A stretch of 64,000 nucleotides of DNA. Source: Rallus limicola (lineage: Eukaryota > Chordata > Aves > Gruiformes > Rallidae). Of this stretch, positions 1-10,745 are shown one piece after another. Numbering within the stretch: position 1 is the first letter of the stretch; every line of letters starts with the position of its first letter. Location: the NCBI GenBank assembly GCA_022605955.1, contig JAKCOZ010000001.1:101712211-101776210 (forward strand), read 5' to 3'. The notes beneath the pieces were generated by a model. That model was not told the DNA's origin. It saw nothing but the letters and a program-made list of their open reading frames with translations, and did not search any database. Both the position numbers and the translations under genes were made by a program.

Positions 1-1561
1 TCAACAGGAGGTGTGCAAGGAAAGAAGCAAGGTCTGCCCTGCCACATCTCTAATGGTTACTTGAAGACAGTTTTGTTAATCTCTGATCTAAACTGTGGAG
101 TCACAAACCCCATCTGCAATGGCTGTGTTCATCAGCTGGCCCCACACATTCAGTGCTACTGAGGGTGTCGGCTTGCTTGCACCCTCCCAGAGATCTCCAC
201 CTCAACTCTGACAGACATCAGCCCTCCTCGCCACCGTGCAGTGGCCGGGTTATCCAGGCCACAGCAGCTCACTTGTCCTTCTCCCCAGCTCTATATCGTT
301 GTCCCCGGGAATTCAGGTCCTGGCTGCTGCAGTGACAGGCCGAGACAGCAGGGCATGGACTGGACCTGCATAGAGGGGCAAAGCAAACCCTTAGCTCAGC
401 AATGTCCCAGGCGTTGCACCCCGTGGCAGTGTTGGGTACGCTCCTCTGCCTCCCTCGCTCCACGCACTGTTTGCTTTAAACTTGCTCACCGAAGGGCACA
501 CCGGCCATTCGTACCCCTAACCTCTCCCTGGCCTGAGTTCATTCCATGTCAGCACTGTGCTGTTACCCCTCCGTTCCAGCACCCGGTCCTGTTCCAGAAC
601 TGCCATCATTTGAATTTTCATAGCAATTTTCTCATGCACCCAGGGCAGGCGAAGGCAGCGGGAAAATGACCCTGCCAGCGATCCCTACTGACAGCCCATC
701 TGAAATATTAGCCCCAGTGCTTCTCCAGCGCTCGCTGGCTGCCCAGGGCCCCGGGGGTGATGTGGATTCTCAGCGTAATTAAGCAGCTCCTGAGGTGGCC
801 AGCGCCACAGAAGCTCCCAGGGGTGTAAATGCCTCTCACTTTCTGCAGCCACAAGGAAAAGTGCTTTCCCCACACCCCCATCCCCTTTCCCTGAAGGTTA
901 TTTGTAACGTGACAAACGCCCTCCCGAGTCAGACTAATGGGCCATCTCGGCTGCCCGGTGTCTTAACTCAGACAGTGCCAGCGGGAGATGCCAGTTAAAG
1001 TGAGCATGTGAACCCAGCTACCAGGGGCAGTCCTTCCTCCTCACCCTCCCCACGTCCCCAGGCACTGCCTTAGATATCTCAGGGGATATGCCCTCCCCTG
1101 GTCCCTTTGGTATTTATGGACCTGCTGTTGATGAATTTTTCCAGCCTCTATTTTGGGTCTGATGATGCCCCCTCCCCCTCGAGCTCCTGAGGCTGCGAGT
1201 GCAAGCTGACTGCCTGCAGTGTGAGGACACAATTGCTTTTCCCTGTCTGGAACCAACGGCCCCTGAGGCTCAGCAGGTGCCCTCACACTCTGGCTGTGCA
1301 CAAGGTAGTGGATAACAGCTCTGCTGCATCCGGCATCATGACTTCATAAACCTTGGGTCATACACACCCCCAGCCAAAGGCCTCTCCAAATGATGCTTTC
1401 TTTGCTTTTTCAAAGCTGTTGAGGAGCTCTTTATATTCCATATGATGGGGAAGGGTGTTGGCTTGTTAGTGTTAGGAAGAGATTCTGTTGCTAATGTGTG
1501 GGATGTGTAAATGTGTTTTTAGGAGGTTAAAAATAGTCTCCTGAAATGCTGATATCTTAAC

Positions 1562-1591
1562 TTTTTTTTTTCTTTTTCTTTTTTTTTTTTT
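1562..1591. repeat. Poly-T tract with C interruptions
   Basis: A run of about 30 bases of T broken by two C bases. It has no attached element I can identify, so it may be a simple repeat or the eroded tail of an old retroposed sequence. Confidence 0.8.
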
Positions 1592-3628
1592 AATCTTTTG
1601 GTCTGTCTCCTTACTGAGGTTTTCATAAGTTGTCACATGTGACTACTTCTTGTTTCATATTGATGTTGAATACCTGTGCATTCGGCTAAAGCTCTTCCTC
1701 TAATGAACTGGGCAGCAGAATGTGAATGCTTTTGACAGAATTTATTTTCCAGCTGTGTTCCCATCTGCTCAAATGAGATGGGAACTTCTCCCCTCCCCTC
1801 TCTTTCCCCACCTGAGCATCGCACAATAAGTGTAGGGTTTGCTTGGGGCTCATTTGAGGACAGGTACCAGCAGGCACAATCATTTTGTAGTACACAGCAA
1901 AATTGTTGCAGATCATCAGCTAGCTGGGATGTCTTGGGAACTGCAAGTCACTCTCCCTGGTTTCTCCTCCACTGCTGTTTCTCTCTACAAAGCTATGATC
2001 AGGTTCCCTGTGAAGAAGGAAGACCTCTCCTGGCACCTCCAGCTGTACACTGAGAGTCAGCTTGAACCCTCATTTTTTAATTTTGATTGCCTCTTCTTCC
2101 TGCCCTAACATTTTAGACCTTTACACTGCTTTGCAGCTATTCCACAAAAGCCAGAACTTCTCTTCCCACCCTTCTAAAACGCAGCTGCTATTTAGTTACA
2201 ACCAAGTTATTTCTGAGGGAGCCAAAGCCTGTGATGCACCCTGCCTGCAGACAGTTAATCAGAGATCCGTCTGCCTGGGAAAGTTTCAGATCTCATCTCC
2301 TCTGCGGCACCCAGCCCTGAACTGGGGAGGGGGTTGCCTCTCCAGTCTGCCTTCCCCAGCTCACCCCAGCAGCTCTGTCTCCTTGCCCACAGAGCAAGTG
2401 TAGGATGGCTGGCCTCCTAACTCACACCCCAAACTTTGCCTGCTACCGTGTCTCCTCCGGTGTGACAAGCAGCATCCACACACCAGCTGTCTCACCAGGC
2501 CTTGGCAGGCACAGAGGTGGAGCTGGGGCCTTACACTCAGAATGGAGAAGAGGTGAGTGCTGCAGCTTTGCACCAGCAGACATTCATTGTCTAGTGGAGC
2601 TTCCTGAAGCTTTAAAGCAACGTGCTCACTGGCAGCATAAGGCTTGATTGGGTGCCTGTGGGTGCTTTCTTCTGCCCTGGAACCAGGCTCCCCTGTCAGT
2701 GAGTCTTCCTACTGCAGTTCCTTTCTGGCCAACTGGTGAATGCGTTATGGTGTTTACTGGTGTTTTGCACAGCCTCTGCTTTCGCTAGCTAATTCAGTAC
2801 TCTGGCTCCCAGTCTTCTACCAGAGTCCTTAAAGAGCTCACCTCTTTGGTTAGCACCTTGAATTACCCCACTCCTGCCTCATTTTAAGTGTCTGTCTTGT
2901 AGCTGTGGGTAACGCTTGCGAGTGGGTCCCTAAGATCCATGATGGCCAACGGAGAGGCCACTTGGAAGCAGATGCCTACACTGCAAACACATAGGAGGGA
3001 GCGAGAGGAACCCAGAGTCCAGACAGAGGTAACTTTCTCCAATTCAGGCCAAGTTTATAATTCCTTGACTAGGATTTTTATCATTATTTGTACTGCCACA
3101 AGAGATGTTTGTAACAACTACAACCCCCCATCTGGCTGTCTCCTCTCTCATTTCAGTCACGGGTGATCTCATTCAGCATGTCATTCCTGTGACCAAGCAT
3201 GTATATTTTGGATTGATGAGTCATTTATTTGACTCCACTGACTGTCTCTCTGCCACCTGTTGTGTGTGGCATAAAGCATGGAGGCACTGGCAGGCTGCAG
3301 AGCCGGGAGTCGTATGGCTTGGGTAGCAGCAGGGAGACCTAATGCACCTTCTGTGTTTTGGTGGCGTGTCTGATGAACTCAAAGGTTGACCACCCTGTAC
3401 TCTTGTTAGATTGGGCAGGTAGTTACCATGAGCAAACTCAGGGCAGCCCAAAGGGTAACAAAGAAAAATTTTTTTAAACCTGTACTTATTTTTCAGGCAA
3501 AAGCAAATCTGCTGAGCTCACTTGGGTTTACCTACTTTTAGCTTGTTCTAGATTCAAGACAGGAATAGCTGAAAGAAAAATAAAATCACTTGGCATCTTG
3601 AGCATAGCACTACCATTTCTCACAGAGT

Positions 3629-3654
3629 GGGAAGGAAGGGTGGAAAGGGAGGGG
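3629..3654 (+). repeat. G-quadruplex-type motif in purine tract
   Basis: Four G runs (GGG, GGG, GGG, GGGG) are separated by loops of 6, 6 and 1 bases in an all-purine tract except one T. This fits the standard quadruplex pattern. It is intergenic, with no promoter nearby. Confidence 0.6.
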
Positions 3655-4399
3655 AAGGAAGACAGGAAAGACTGATTGTGTCTCACACCTGAAAAAGAGA
3701 AGCTGTGTTGCCTCTAGTGGTTTAGTTAGGTTACATGGTGGCAAGGGTTTGAAACAACCTTCCTGAGAACTTCCATGTGCCCTCCTGGCAGGTTTTGGTA
3801 TATGCAGGATAGATCCCTTTCAGAGGACAGGAATCCATAAGGTGTGTTTCAAGTGAGCACCTATGCCTGATGGGGATGTAAGGGCCCATGTCGCAGAGGG
3901 CTAGGGAAAGTGTAATCCAGGTAACCATACTTGTAGATTGAGGGTTCCTCAGAAGTGAGAGCAGAGTAGGCAAGTCTTACAGGAGAATGGAGGAAGGCAA
4001 GAATAAACCTTCTCTGAGGAAAGGGAATGAAGAAAAAGGACAGAGAAAAACCAGGACTCTTTTTGCATTGACATTAGATTCACTACAATGACAAAAACAT
4101 CAGTGACGAAGCATGTTCCCCACCCTCCTCATGCAATCCACTTCTAGTGATCAGTGTGTGTGTAGCCCTTGTCAATGACGTGCTGGGCACCATGGGAGGA
4201 CTGTCACCCTGTCAGTCACATAGGGCTTTCCTTCCAGCAAGAAACAGCCACTCAACTTCCACCATGCACATGGTGAGAGTTTGAAAAGAAAGATATCAGC
4301 AAAGCTATTGAATCCAAGCCTGGAAGCATGAAGTGAGTCCTTCTGCAGGGCTGTCCATATACGTGTTGTGAAGGTCCCTTGACAGTCCCTTTAGCCCTT

Positions 4400-4705
4400 C
4401 TAAAAAGTCCCTTCCCAGCTTCCTTGTAGGCCTCCTTCAGGTAGTGGAAGACTGCTATACAGTCTCCCCTGAACCTTCTCTTCCCCAGGCTGAACAAGCC
4501 CAAATCTCTCAGCCTGTCTTCATAGGAGAGGTGCTCCAGCCCTCCAGTTATCTTCATGGCCCTCCTCTGGACCTGTTCCAGTAGCTCCATGTCCTACTTA
4601 TGTTGGGGACTCCAGAACTGGACACAGTATTCCAGATGGGGTCTTACGAGAGAGGAGTAGAGGGGCAGAATCACCTCCCTTGACTTGCTGGCCACACTCC
4701 TGCTG
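4400..4705 (-). mobile_element. CR1 LINE fragment (end of reverse transcriptase ORF)
   Basis: Read on the minus strand, the DNA matches the avian CR1 consensus I know: an R-T/S-R-K-T-P type stretch, then M-E-L-L-E-Q-V-Q-R-R-A-M-K and L-S-Y-E-D-R-L-R-D-L-G-L-F-S-L-G-K-R-R. The ORF is open over this stretch but leaves the CR1 consensus after G-L-F-R-R-A-K. The usual 3' tail is missing, so the copy is truncated at both ends and is inactive. Confidence 0.85.
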
Positions 4706-7700
4706 GCTCTTCACAGTACCACAGCAGGATTAGACCCCTCACCCTGCAGCCCCTTGGAAGTCTTGCTGTCTGAACATGAGCAGGGATGCAGATGGAAAAA
4801 ATGCCCCTCAGGAGCAGCACCAGGAAAGACAGAAATAGGAGTTTTCTGGCATGAAGACTTAACAGGGAAATGATGTGTGTACAAACTGGTGTGGGCAGTG
4901 ACACATCAACAGAAGACAGCCAAAAGAACAGCGTGGTACTTTCTAGAAGGGGTGGCAAGTGAGGGGGGCAGGGTTTGGTGGGCTTCTGAAAGCGACAGAC
5001 TGTACGTGCAGTGGAATTGTTTAGCCCTGGAGCCTGGATTATAGATACTTTGAAATAAACACCTTGAACTTGGGTCGTAATGGGGACATGAGATGCCTCA
5101 GGACCAAATGCTTTGATCAGCAGATCCACACTTATTACACTGCATTAATTGCTAAGGTAGGCTGAGCCAGATGTCACAGCAGCTTTCTCTTCATCAAAAG
5201 CAGCAGCAGCATGAAGTTTCCTATGCATCTCAGCACTCATTTCCTGCAGATCAGCTTTTGTATTTCACGGTTCCCCTGCTCTCTTTTCCAGTTGCTTGAA
5301 CAGCTCTGTCCAATTCAGCCTGAGAGGAACTTGGATTTCTTTTGCAGTACCCACACCCATGTGCTCCCTGCTCTCACAAGGTCCTGTGCTGAACACTCCC
5401 AAGCTATAAGGACTATAAAAGGAAGAAATACTGCATATGTACAGATACAATACCTTGCCTGCTTTTAAACTAATTAGGAACTCTGCCGAGAGATAAGGAG
5501 AGGCTAACAGTGCTTGTTGAGGGCTAATTATTTATTACTGAAGAAACACCAATTTTGGACCGGAGTTTCCTTCACTAAGGGCCATCAAAGCAAATTTTCT
5601 TTGAAAAGTAAATTATAAAAAAGATACTTTCTAAAAGTTTACTGCGTTTGCACTCTGCAGCCAGGTTGGAGGAAAATAGAGCAGACTTGTAAACAATCCA
5701 GTTTTGTGTTAATGGAGTTAGAATATGTTCTTGAGTTGTGTAATAGTCTGCAGCACTATAAAACTGAAGGAAACATTATGTGGTAGCAAAATATCAAGGG
5801 CTTTACTGTGTACTTTTACAGAGTAGTTTAGTCAAAAGCATATGGAGCCATTTAAAATGCCATTCAGCTAACATTGACTTGCCTACATGGTGTGTGCATT
5901 TAGTGTTTATTGTAATCACAGGCTAGCAGAGATACATATACAGGAGTGTGCTCTTAATGCAGCTGGCCATGCAATAGAGGCCTGTTTTTATTATGGTCTT
6001 TGACTTACAACATTTCCCAAGTTGTGTATTTAAATTTGAACTTTTAAATATAAAAGTCTATGTTCATGAGAATCTTGTGTATTTTATAAAGCCACAGAGC
6101 TGCAGACCTCAGACAGCTCCCAATTACTTAAAAAAACCCAACAAAACTCCCAATTATTTCAAAATAGAAATAACTGTAGATTTTTCTGTCTTCCTTCCCA
6201 GCCAGTGAGATAAATTCTTTGGTTAGGTATTATTTGCTGTGTGTGTCTTTTTGTGAGCTGCTGCACTAGGAAAGAGAATTTATTGGGGAAAAAAGCGACA
6301 CTTCCTGCTCACTTCTGAGCCTAAAACCCTGACTCTGGGTGGCTTGGCATTGCATTTTGGACAAGTACGTGTTTGAGGTACGCTAACTCGGTAAGACTGC
6401 TGACACAACATTGCTTGCTTTCACAGGCGTACTATGGAAGCGTTGAGGGTTTCTTTTCAAGGGCAACTGTGTAGTCCTGGCAGGGCAAAGTGACCTTTTG
6501 CTCTGTGTCAGTCTCAGCAGCATTAGGGATTTAGTTTGGGCTGACGATGGACTGGCCTAATCTCACGAGCACCTTGCCTTGTGCTTTGGCCACAGCATCA
6601 CAAGCAGGCTGTAGCCCACGTGACTGCGGCCTAGTGCTTGGAAGTGAGACGTGAGTCTATCCTCAAGGTCCTGAATTGGGAGGCAGACAGGAATGCATAA
6701 TGTATTGAAGCCACAGGATCTTGCATTGCTCGGGCACACGTTCTGAATGCACAGTGCTGCTAACGCTCGCAGAGCACTCCCTTCTTTCAACTGAACTTGT
6801 TACAGCTCTCACATATGGCTATCAAAGCCATATGCCATGGCTCATGATTTTAGGCAGATCAATAGAAGACTGATGCACATAAAAGCTGTGGTGTTTTCTG
6901 GTTTTTGGGTTTTTTTTGTTGTTTTAATGTGCTTGGTTCCCAAGCCTCAAATGAGATCTTACAGTCAGGATAATGATTGGAAAGCTCTCTAGAGCAAACC
7001 AGCAAGAAAATCTGAGGATGTGGGTGTTTATTCCATATCCTCAGGGCTTCAGAGCTCTGTCTCGGCTTCCTTTTAAAGGCGATACATTCTCCCCAGAAAG
7101 TAGGTTTGTATGTCTCCTTCTTCGAGAAACTGTGCAATGTTTAATCTTCTGCTCATTGAATTCAGTTGAGGTTTTTGACCCTTGTTTCTTTTATTATTTT
7201 TAACAGAGAACTCCACAATTTCCCCCATGTAGATGAAAGCAAGCAAATGAACAAAACCCTCAACAAAATCACAAACCCCATGACTACCTTGTGGGAAACT
7301 TCTGTTACGCTCTTTTTTTCTCCCAGGCTCAGTTAACTTGGTGCTATAAGATGGTACCTTCTGGGCAGGAAGACCCTCCTCCCAGTGCTGAAGAGCCATT
7401 TCACTGGGTGATCTGGCTGTGTTGCTGGGGTCAATGGGAGAATATGTCTGAAAATTCTGCAGCTGAGGACTTGAGCCTTCTTGTGTCCTACATGCTGAGG
7501 AAGGGTCCTGTCACTGGGCTTATCACTAGAAAATAGTGAAGGGGACAAATTACTCAAGTTGTGTAACTGAGCCTGCATTTCAGGAAAGACAGGAGGGAAA
7601 CCACTTGCTTTCTTAGCACATTACCTACAGAATGGCTGGGAGGGGTGGGCAGTGCCTGGTCTCATCTCTTCCTTGTACCTCTTCTGTCCCAGGAGTAGGG

Positions 7701-8199
7701 GTGTGAAATCACAGGCATCTTCACAGAATGGGATTTACATGGCTTCACTGCAAGTGAGTTAGGAGTTTGGAAAGCTGAAGCCACTTTCAGTCAGCATTTA
7801 TATTGTTTAGTCTTAGCTGTGAGCCAGGTAGAAATTTCAGCTAAAACCATACCAAATCCCACTTCTTTAATATTGCCAGAAGGCTAGTGAAGGTGGGCGT
7901 TCTGAGGAAGCTGCAAAATTAACATTCTTGCTTGCATTATGTTATTTAACTGTTGTGTTTAAGCATTATTTTATTTGATCAAATTGCTTCAAACGAGGAT
8001 TCTAGAGGACATGTGAATGGCAACAGCCAAGGCCACCAGCTGTGAGTGGATGCTAGTGATCCATGTCACCCTTTGGGAACTCACCCTTGGGATCAGAAGT
8101 GGAGCTACTCCCCTGGAGTGTCTCACCACACAAGTCCTGCCACTCAGCCTTTACCCAGTTGGGGTGGGCAAGACTGCCAAAGGAAGGTAGTGATAGAAC
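4706..8199. other. Intergenic DNA, no gene recognised
   Basis: Only short open frames with no recognisable domains. It includes AT-rich stretches at 5,520-6,200 and a 9-bp inverted repeat at 6,812-6,834. No RNA gene was recognised by eye. Confidence 0.55.
6812..6834. repeat. Perfect inverted repeat, 9-bp arms, 5-nt loop
   Basis: The arms CATATGGCT and AGCCATATG flank ATCAA. The stem is short and AT-rich; no neighbouring element explains it. Confidence 0.7.
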
Positions 8200-8477
8200 C
8201 AGTCATAGAACCCGAGGGAATGGCATGAAGCTGTGACAGGGGAGGTTTAGACTGGATGTTACAAAGAGATTCTTTACTGAGAGGGTAGTTGGGCACTGGA
8301 ACAGGGTCCCCAGGGAAGGGTGTCACAGCACCCAGCTTGGCTGAGGTCAAGAAGTGTCTGGATGATGCACTCAGTCCCATGCTCTGACCTGTCTGTCCCT
8401 GTGTGGAGCCAGGAGTTGGACTCAATGATCCTTATGGGTCCTTCCAACTCGGGATATTCTGTGATTCTGTGATTCTA
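8200..8477 (+). mobile_element. CR1 LINE 3' end fragment
   Basis: The sequence follows the CR1 consensus 3' region: GGGAATGGC, then CAGGGGAGGTTTAGACTGGA, then GGGCACTGGAACAGGGTCCC, then GACTCAATGATCC, and ends with two ATTCTGTG-type repeats. The ORF 3' end and UTR are present, with a severe 5' truncation typical of CR1. It abuts the LTR-like sequence at 8,478. Confidence 0.88.
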
Positions 8478-8932
8478 AGAACTCGTGGGAAGAACTCACA
8501 CTGGAGAAGTTGGTGGAGTCCTGTGGGCAGGACCCGATGCTGGAGCAGGGGAAGAGTGTGAGGAGTCCTCCCCTTGAGGAGGAAGGAGTGGCAGACAGCG
8601 TGTCCGCCACTGACCACAACCCCAATTTCCCATTCCCCTGTGCTGCTAGCAGGGAAGAGGGAGTGAAATTAAGCCCAAGAAGAAAGGAGACATGGGGGAG
8701 GAGGGGGCTAAGATTTGATTTCTCATTACTCTACTCTGATTTGTTTGGTAATAAATTAAATTAATTTCCCCAAATCGAGTCTCTTTTGCCCATGACAGTA
8801 ATGGATAAGTGATCTCTCCCTGCCCTTAGCTCAACTCATGAGCCTCCCTTCTCTCCCCTGTCCCACTGAGGCAGGCAGTGATAGAGTGGCTTTGGGGGGC
8901 ACCTGGCCTCCAGCCAGCATCAACCCACAACA
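8478..8932 (+). mobile_element. Probable avian endogenous retrovirus LTR, solo or partial
   Basis: The sequence resembles a repeat family common in bird genomes, which I remember as an ERV-L type LTR. Recognisable pieces are GCTGGAGCAGGGGAAGAGTG, the TTTGGTAATAAATTAAATT block with an AATAAA signal at 8,750-8,755, GTGATCTCTCCCTGCCCTTA, and the end GGGCACCTGGCCTCCAGCC leading to CAACCCACAACA. No gag, pol or env sequence lies beside it and no primer binding site is evident, so it is most likely a solo LTR remnant. The exact 5' border is unclear because a CR1 lies directly upstream. The family name is from memory. Confidence 0.6.
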
Positions 8933-9974
8933 CTAACAAAATGGAAAAAAATCCCACGCCATAAATGTTTCCAGGGCTGCAGACCAGAGTAGCACTGAGG
9001 TGCAGTTAGATGGACTCATTGTGGTGATCAGGGGCTCAAAATAGCCATAATTACCATGTCCCATTTTGGACCAGCAGCAGCCTCGCAGCTATTTCAAGGA
9101 TCTTCTTCCTGCAGGTGCTGGTCAGCCCCTGCTGAGGGGAGTCTGCCCTGTGCCAGCCAGCTTTCTCAGTATCTCTCTTTCTCTCTCTCTCTCATTTATT
9201 TATTTTATTAGCAGCATTTAAAAAGATTAATGACTAGTGTTTGGTCTAGGTGCTATCCTGTTTGGAACCAGTGCGGATGCTTTTTGCCATTGAGGTACCT
9301 CAGACAACCTGGGCTAAAAACCCAGGAGGCACTAGCTAGGGAGACTCCTTATCTAATTCAGTGTCCAGATTCGGCTTCAACTAAGAATCCTGTTAAACCC
9401 CGAATATTTTATTACCTCTGCATAAATCCCAGTGCTTATATTTGGAACCTTAAAAGATTTTTCTGTATAGTCAACCAAATAAATTTCCTGGGACTGTAGA
9501 AAGCTGAAGGGAAGATTTCATGCTTGCTTCCTTCTAGGAAGAAGGTGGAAGAGAGAATTACTGGGAAGCAGCAAGAACCATCCTAGCCTGACCGAACTGA
9601 GACCTTCACTTTTTGAGTGGTGGAAAAAATTGCAGAGGAACACAACCAGGATGTTGTGCACAGCATTATTTGTAATCTGTTCTCATATGTCATTAGGGTA
9701 TTTTCAGTCTTGCTGCCTGGAGGCTTTTTAACAGCAGTTTACCCAGTACCCACAGAATCCATTAGTTTAAACAATAAAAATATGCTGTTTGGCCGCACAG
9801 CAATGGCCTTAAAATTGCTTTGGTAAGTGCAGATATAATGAGGATGGAGACTTTGAGGCTATGCAAGGATCATGACAGACCTAATGGGAAATACAGCCTC
9901 TGTGAGCTGTTCTCTGTAAGGGCAACACAAGGCCTCGGTTTGCTTTTCCTAGACCACCCCATAGCTGGAGAAAC
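8933..9974. other. Intergenic DNA, no gene recognised
   Basis: No coding signal. It contains a TC-rich microsatellite at 9,172-9,193 followed by an AT-rich stretch. Confidence 0.55.
9172..9193. repeat. TC microsatellite
   Basis: Imperfect TC repeat of 22 bp (TCTCTCTTTCTCTCTCTCTCTC). Confidence 0.85.
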
Positions 9975-10745
9975 ACAATTGCAGAATGTTAGGGTTTCCA
10001 AGGGACTTTGAAAGATCATCTAGTCCAACGCTGCTGCCAGAGTAGTATCCCCTAGAGCAGGTTGTACAAGATTGCATCCAAGGAAGTTGTGAACATCTTC
10101 AGAGACGGAAGCTCCACAATCTCTCTGGGCAGTCTGTGCCAGTGCTCTGTCACACTCAGAGTGAAAAAGTTTTTCCTTATGTTCACATGGAACTTCCTAC
10201 GCTCCAGCTTGCTCCCATTGCCCCTTGTCCTACCATTGGACAGCACTGAGAAAAGCCTGTGTCTGTCCTCCTGACACTTGTCCTTTACATGTTTATAGAT
10301 GTTTATGAGGTCACCCCTCAGTCTCCTCTCCTCCAAGCTAAAGAGGCCCAGCTCCCTCAGCCTTTGGGCTGAGGAAGGTGTTCCACTCCCTTAATCATCT
10401 TGGTGTCCCTGCACTGGACTCTTTCAAGGAATTCTGTGTCCTTCTTGAACTGAGGGGCCCAGAACTGGGCACAATATTCCAGGTGTGGTCTCACCAGGGC
10501 AAAGTAGAGAGGGAGAAGGACCTCTCTTGACCTACTAACCACACCCCTTCTAATACACCCCAGGGTGTCATTGGACTTGGCCACTGAGGGCACATTGCTG
10601 GCTCATGGTCATCCTGCTGTTCACCAGAACCCTCAGGTCTCTTTGCCCTATGCTGCTCTCCAACAGGTCCATCACCAACCTATACTGGTACCTGGGGGTG
10701 TTCATCCCCAGATGCAAAACTAGATTTATCAAGAGGCAGGTGCTG
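9975..10745 (-). mobile_element. CR1 LINE fragment, about 770 bp of the RT 3' region and tail
   Basis: Minus-strand frames give CR1 reverse transcriptase C-terminal blocks in order: L-V-L-H-L-G and Y-Q-Y-R-L near 10,690-10,740, [14 protein letters not shown] near 10,470-10,530, then [11 protein letters not shown] and [12 protein letters not shown] near 10,130-10,340. The 3' tail GTTGGACTAGATGATC ends near 9,980. The blocks fall in more than one frame, so the ORF is broken. It is 5' truncated. Confidence 0.9.

Larger units (their letters stand above)
1..4399. other. Intergenic DNA downstream of APP, no gene recognised
   Basis: No open frame here resembles a known protein; the longest (142 codons) has no domain and shows no splice or poly(A) context. 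The first 1.3 kb is relatively GC-rich, the rest mixed. It holds a poly-T run at 1,562-1,591 and a G-rich purine tract near 3,630-3,655. In other vertebrates the region beyond the APP 3' end leads toward GABPA, but no GABPA exon was seen. Confidence 0.6.

Noticed and set aside
8933..9974. Internal retroviral genes after the LTR
   Set aside because: No primer binding site and no gag/pol/env-like frames; a solo LTR is more likely.
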